From positions 1-23,860 of the forward strand of contig NGBS01000969.1 in NCBI GenBank assembly GCA_002245135.1: a stretch of DNA of 23,860 nt, given 5' to 3'. How positions within the stretch are numbered: the first letter of the stretch is position 1; the number at the start of each line of letters is the position of its first letter. Below the pieces are notes generated by a model that did not search any database, was not told where the DNA came from, and saw only the letters and a list, made by a program, of their open reading frames with translations. This stretch comes from Proteromonas lacertae (Eukaryota; Sar; Bigyra; Opalinata; Proteromonadidae). Shown here one piece after another: positions 22,454-23,860 of this stretch. Position numbers and translations under genes: made by a program.

Positions 22454-23860
22454 ATGTCTCTAACTATCCCAAAAGAGCAAAAACACGGTGTAGACGTTCC
22501 AGCAATGATGGCCTTTTATCAGTATGTCAAGTTGACACCAATGGAAACTAAATCATTCTATCAACTTAAAGATAATACTTATTCAGATGAAATAAGGTTC
22601 GAATTAAGCGGTGAGAACATTATAAACCTTGCAAAGTCTTACATTCAATATGATATCGAAATTGAAACTCATCCACTTGCTGCAGCAAATGCATTTAAAA
22701 AAACTGATGGTAGTGGTAAAGTAGCAGGTGATACTACTTTATATCCAAAATATATAAAAGGAATGAAAGAAGGATTTGGATTAGCAGCATTTCGTTTATG
22801 TAATAATACAGGAACAGATCTAGTCAAGCTTGATGACAATTATGAACACTATAGAGTGTTTATGGATGAATTAGTGAGAAAAAGATCTGACATTTTTTAT
22901 CAATCAAATTATTATGATGGAATTCAATTAAAATGGAATGATGAATACCATGATCATTTAATTCTTGATGAAAATGAATGGGAAATGGATAAAGAAGAAG
23001 CTACATTTGTTACAGCTACTGGAACAAAAGATAAATATCAACAGTATAAAAAGTCTAAAACTATTCATGTAAAGATGTTTTTAGGTAAATTTTACAATAC
23101 ATTTTTATCAATGAAAAGTGATGTATTCTTTGGAGAGAGAATGTATTTATGTTTCAATTTCCAACAAAGTCCTAAATTTGGACAAATTATGGGTTTTAAT
23201 AATGATAAAGGCGCAGCTACAACAATAAACTGGCCTGCAGATGGAATAAGACCAGATTCAATTAAATTCAAGAACTTTTATTTCTATGCTTATTTGAATA
23301 AGGATACTCAATGTAATAACAATACAAGAAGTTACTGTTTATCTAAACCAATCCAGTTCAATGATGTAAAGTGTCATACATTAACAGTAAATCAAGGTGG
23401 ATGTGGACAATTTAACTATTCCTTTACATTGAACAGATCAAATGGACCATTCTTGCGTTACATTATCTATAGACCATGGATCGAAGGAACTCAAACAGCA
23501 CATGATATGAGTGTGGCACAGCAAAAATAGATATGCAGTAATTCCTGAAAATGCACAATTCAGATGGATGATTAACGATTTCGTGTATCAACCAGACTAT
23601 TCATTAATGCAGTATTATGATAGTTACATGACTGTACAAGATTATTCAAAGATTCATGGTTTGATATATTCAAAAGACATATTCCTTTGAAAAGAAGTTC
23701 TTTGAAATTTTGAATTTTGGATCTAAAGACTTGGATAATATAAGAATCAATCAGGAAGACCATTAGCTAGTGACTTAAAGATCACTTTTGAGTTGTCTAC
23801 TCCTGGTACAAATGATTTCACTAACTTTAATATCACTCATCGTTTCTATATAGTTACAGG
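22454..23860 (+). pseudogene. Major capsid protein gene, element B, broken and cut by the window edge
   Basis: From the ATG at 22454 (MSLTIPKEQKHGVDVPAMMA) the gene parallels the element A major capsid throughout. Shared blocks include the IPKEQKHGVD opening, GENIINLAKSYIQ, the YRVFMDELVRKR...FYQSNYYDGIQL centre, KDTQCNNNT and CLSKPIQFND. The sequence matches the C-terminal part of the A protein up to the window edge, short of the end. The gene looks broken a few times in its last third. An ATG three codons earlier is also open but lacks the shared pattern. Confidence 0.85.

Larger units (their letters stand above)
20501..23860 (+). mobile_element. Polinton/Maverick-like element B, cut by the window edge
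   Basis: Membrane-protein gene, left-end gene, penton and major capsid genes lie in the same order and direction as the matching part of element A, about 14.1 kb farther along. The left limit is uncertain and is placed at the first gene. The visible part looks broken, with a handful of breaks in the capsid gene and the left-end gene; the penton gene reads whole. Divergence from A in the middle of both capsid genes shows this is not a recent copy of A. Confidence 0.8.

Overview
The window looks like AT-rich nuclear DNA of a eukaryote carrying virus-like mobile elements. From about 7.15 kb to the right edge the gene content is that of Polinton/Maverick elements (adintovirus-like): penton-type minor capsid, double-jelly-roll major capsid, FtsK/HerA-type packaging ATPase, adenovirus-type cysteine protease, retrovirus-like integrase, and small cationic proteins resembling adenovirus pVI and core proteins. 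The host cannot be named from sequence alone. The very AT-rich spacers fit several protists or early-diverging fungi; Polintons have been reported from glomeromycete fungi, but that is only a possibility here.

Region 1 (1-6600) differs in composition (more GC, Lys mostly AAG) and holds short, intronless genes packed on both strands with almost no spacers. I recognise no family with confidence. It contains a broken long gene with a 12-bp (KEPS) repeat, a tandem pair of about 220-residue paralogues, a protein faintly like OTU proteases, a helical protein and a small membrane protein. Such packing suggests a viral or plasmid-like segment rather than ordinary host genes, but this is inference.

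Region 2 (6602-7140) has no gene. It holds short direct repeats followed by a 203-bp palindrome that looks like a foldback DNA transposon or MITE. This palindrome sits exactly at the seam between the two compositions.

Region 3 (7157 to about 19.1 kb) is Polinton-like element A. Rightward come penton, major capsid, ATPase and an unknown Gly/Ser-hinged protein; then four or five small genes, mostly leftward; then a rightward block of two pVI/core-like proteins, an RS-rich protein, a basic protein and the protease; then a leftward unknown gene and a broken integrase. Its left end is the first 32 codons of a gene whose fuller copy lies beside the second element. No family B DNA polymerase is visible anywhere.

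Region 4 (about 19.1-20.5 kb) is AT-rich spacer with short tandem and inverted repeats, E2F-like sites, a tRNA-like remnant and a small gene with two SUMO-interaction-type motifs. Region 5 (about 20.5 kb to the edge) is element B in the same orientation as A: a membrane protein, the fuller copy of the left-end gene, a whole penton gene and a broken major capsid gene cut off by the window. A and B are clearly related but diverged, so they look like separate insertions or an old tandem rather than a fresh duplication.

The structural genes of A fit one virion plan: protease-matured small lytic/core proteins, an ATPase for packaging, two capsid proteins and an integrase. A repeated 14-bp motif (AATATTGAYATTAT) in four intergenic gaps suggests shared transcriptional control.
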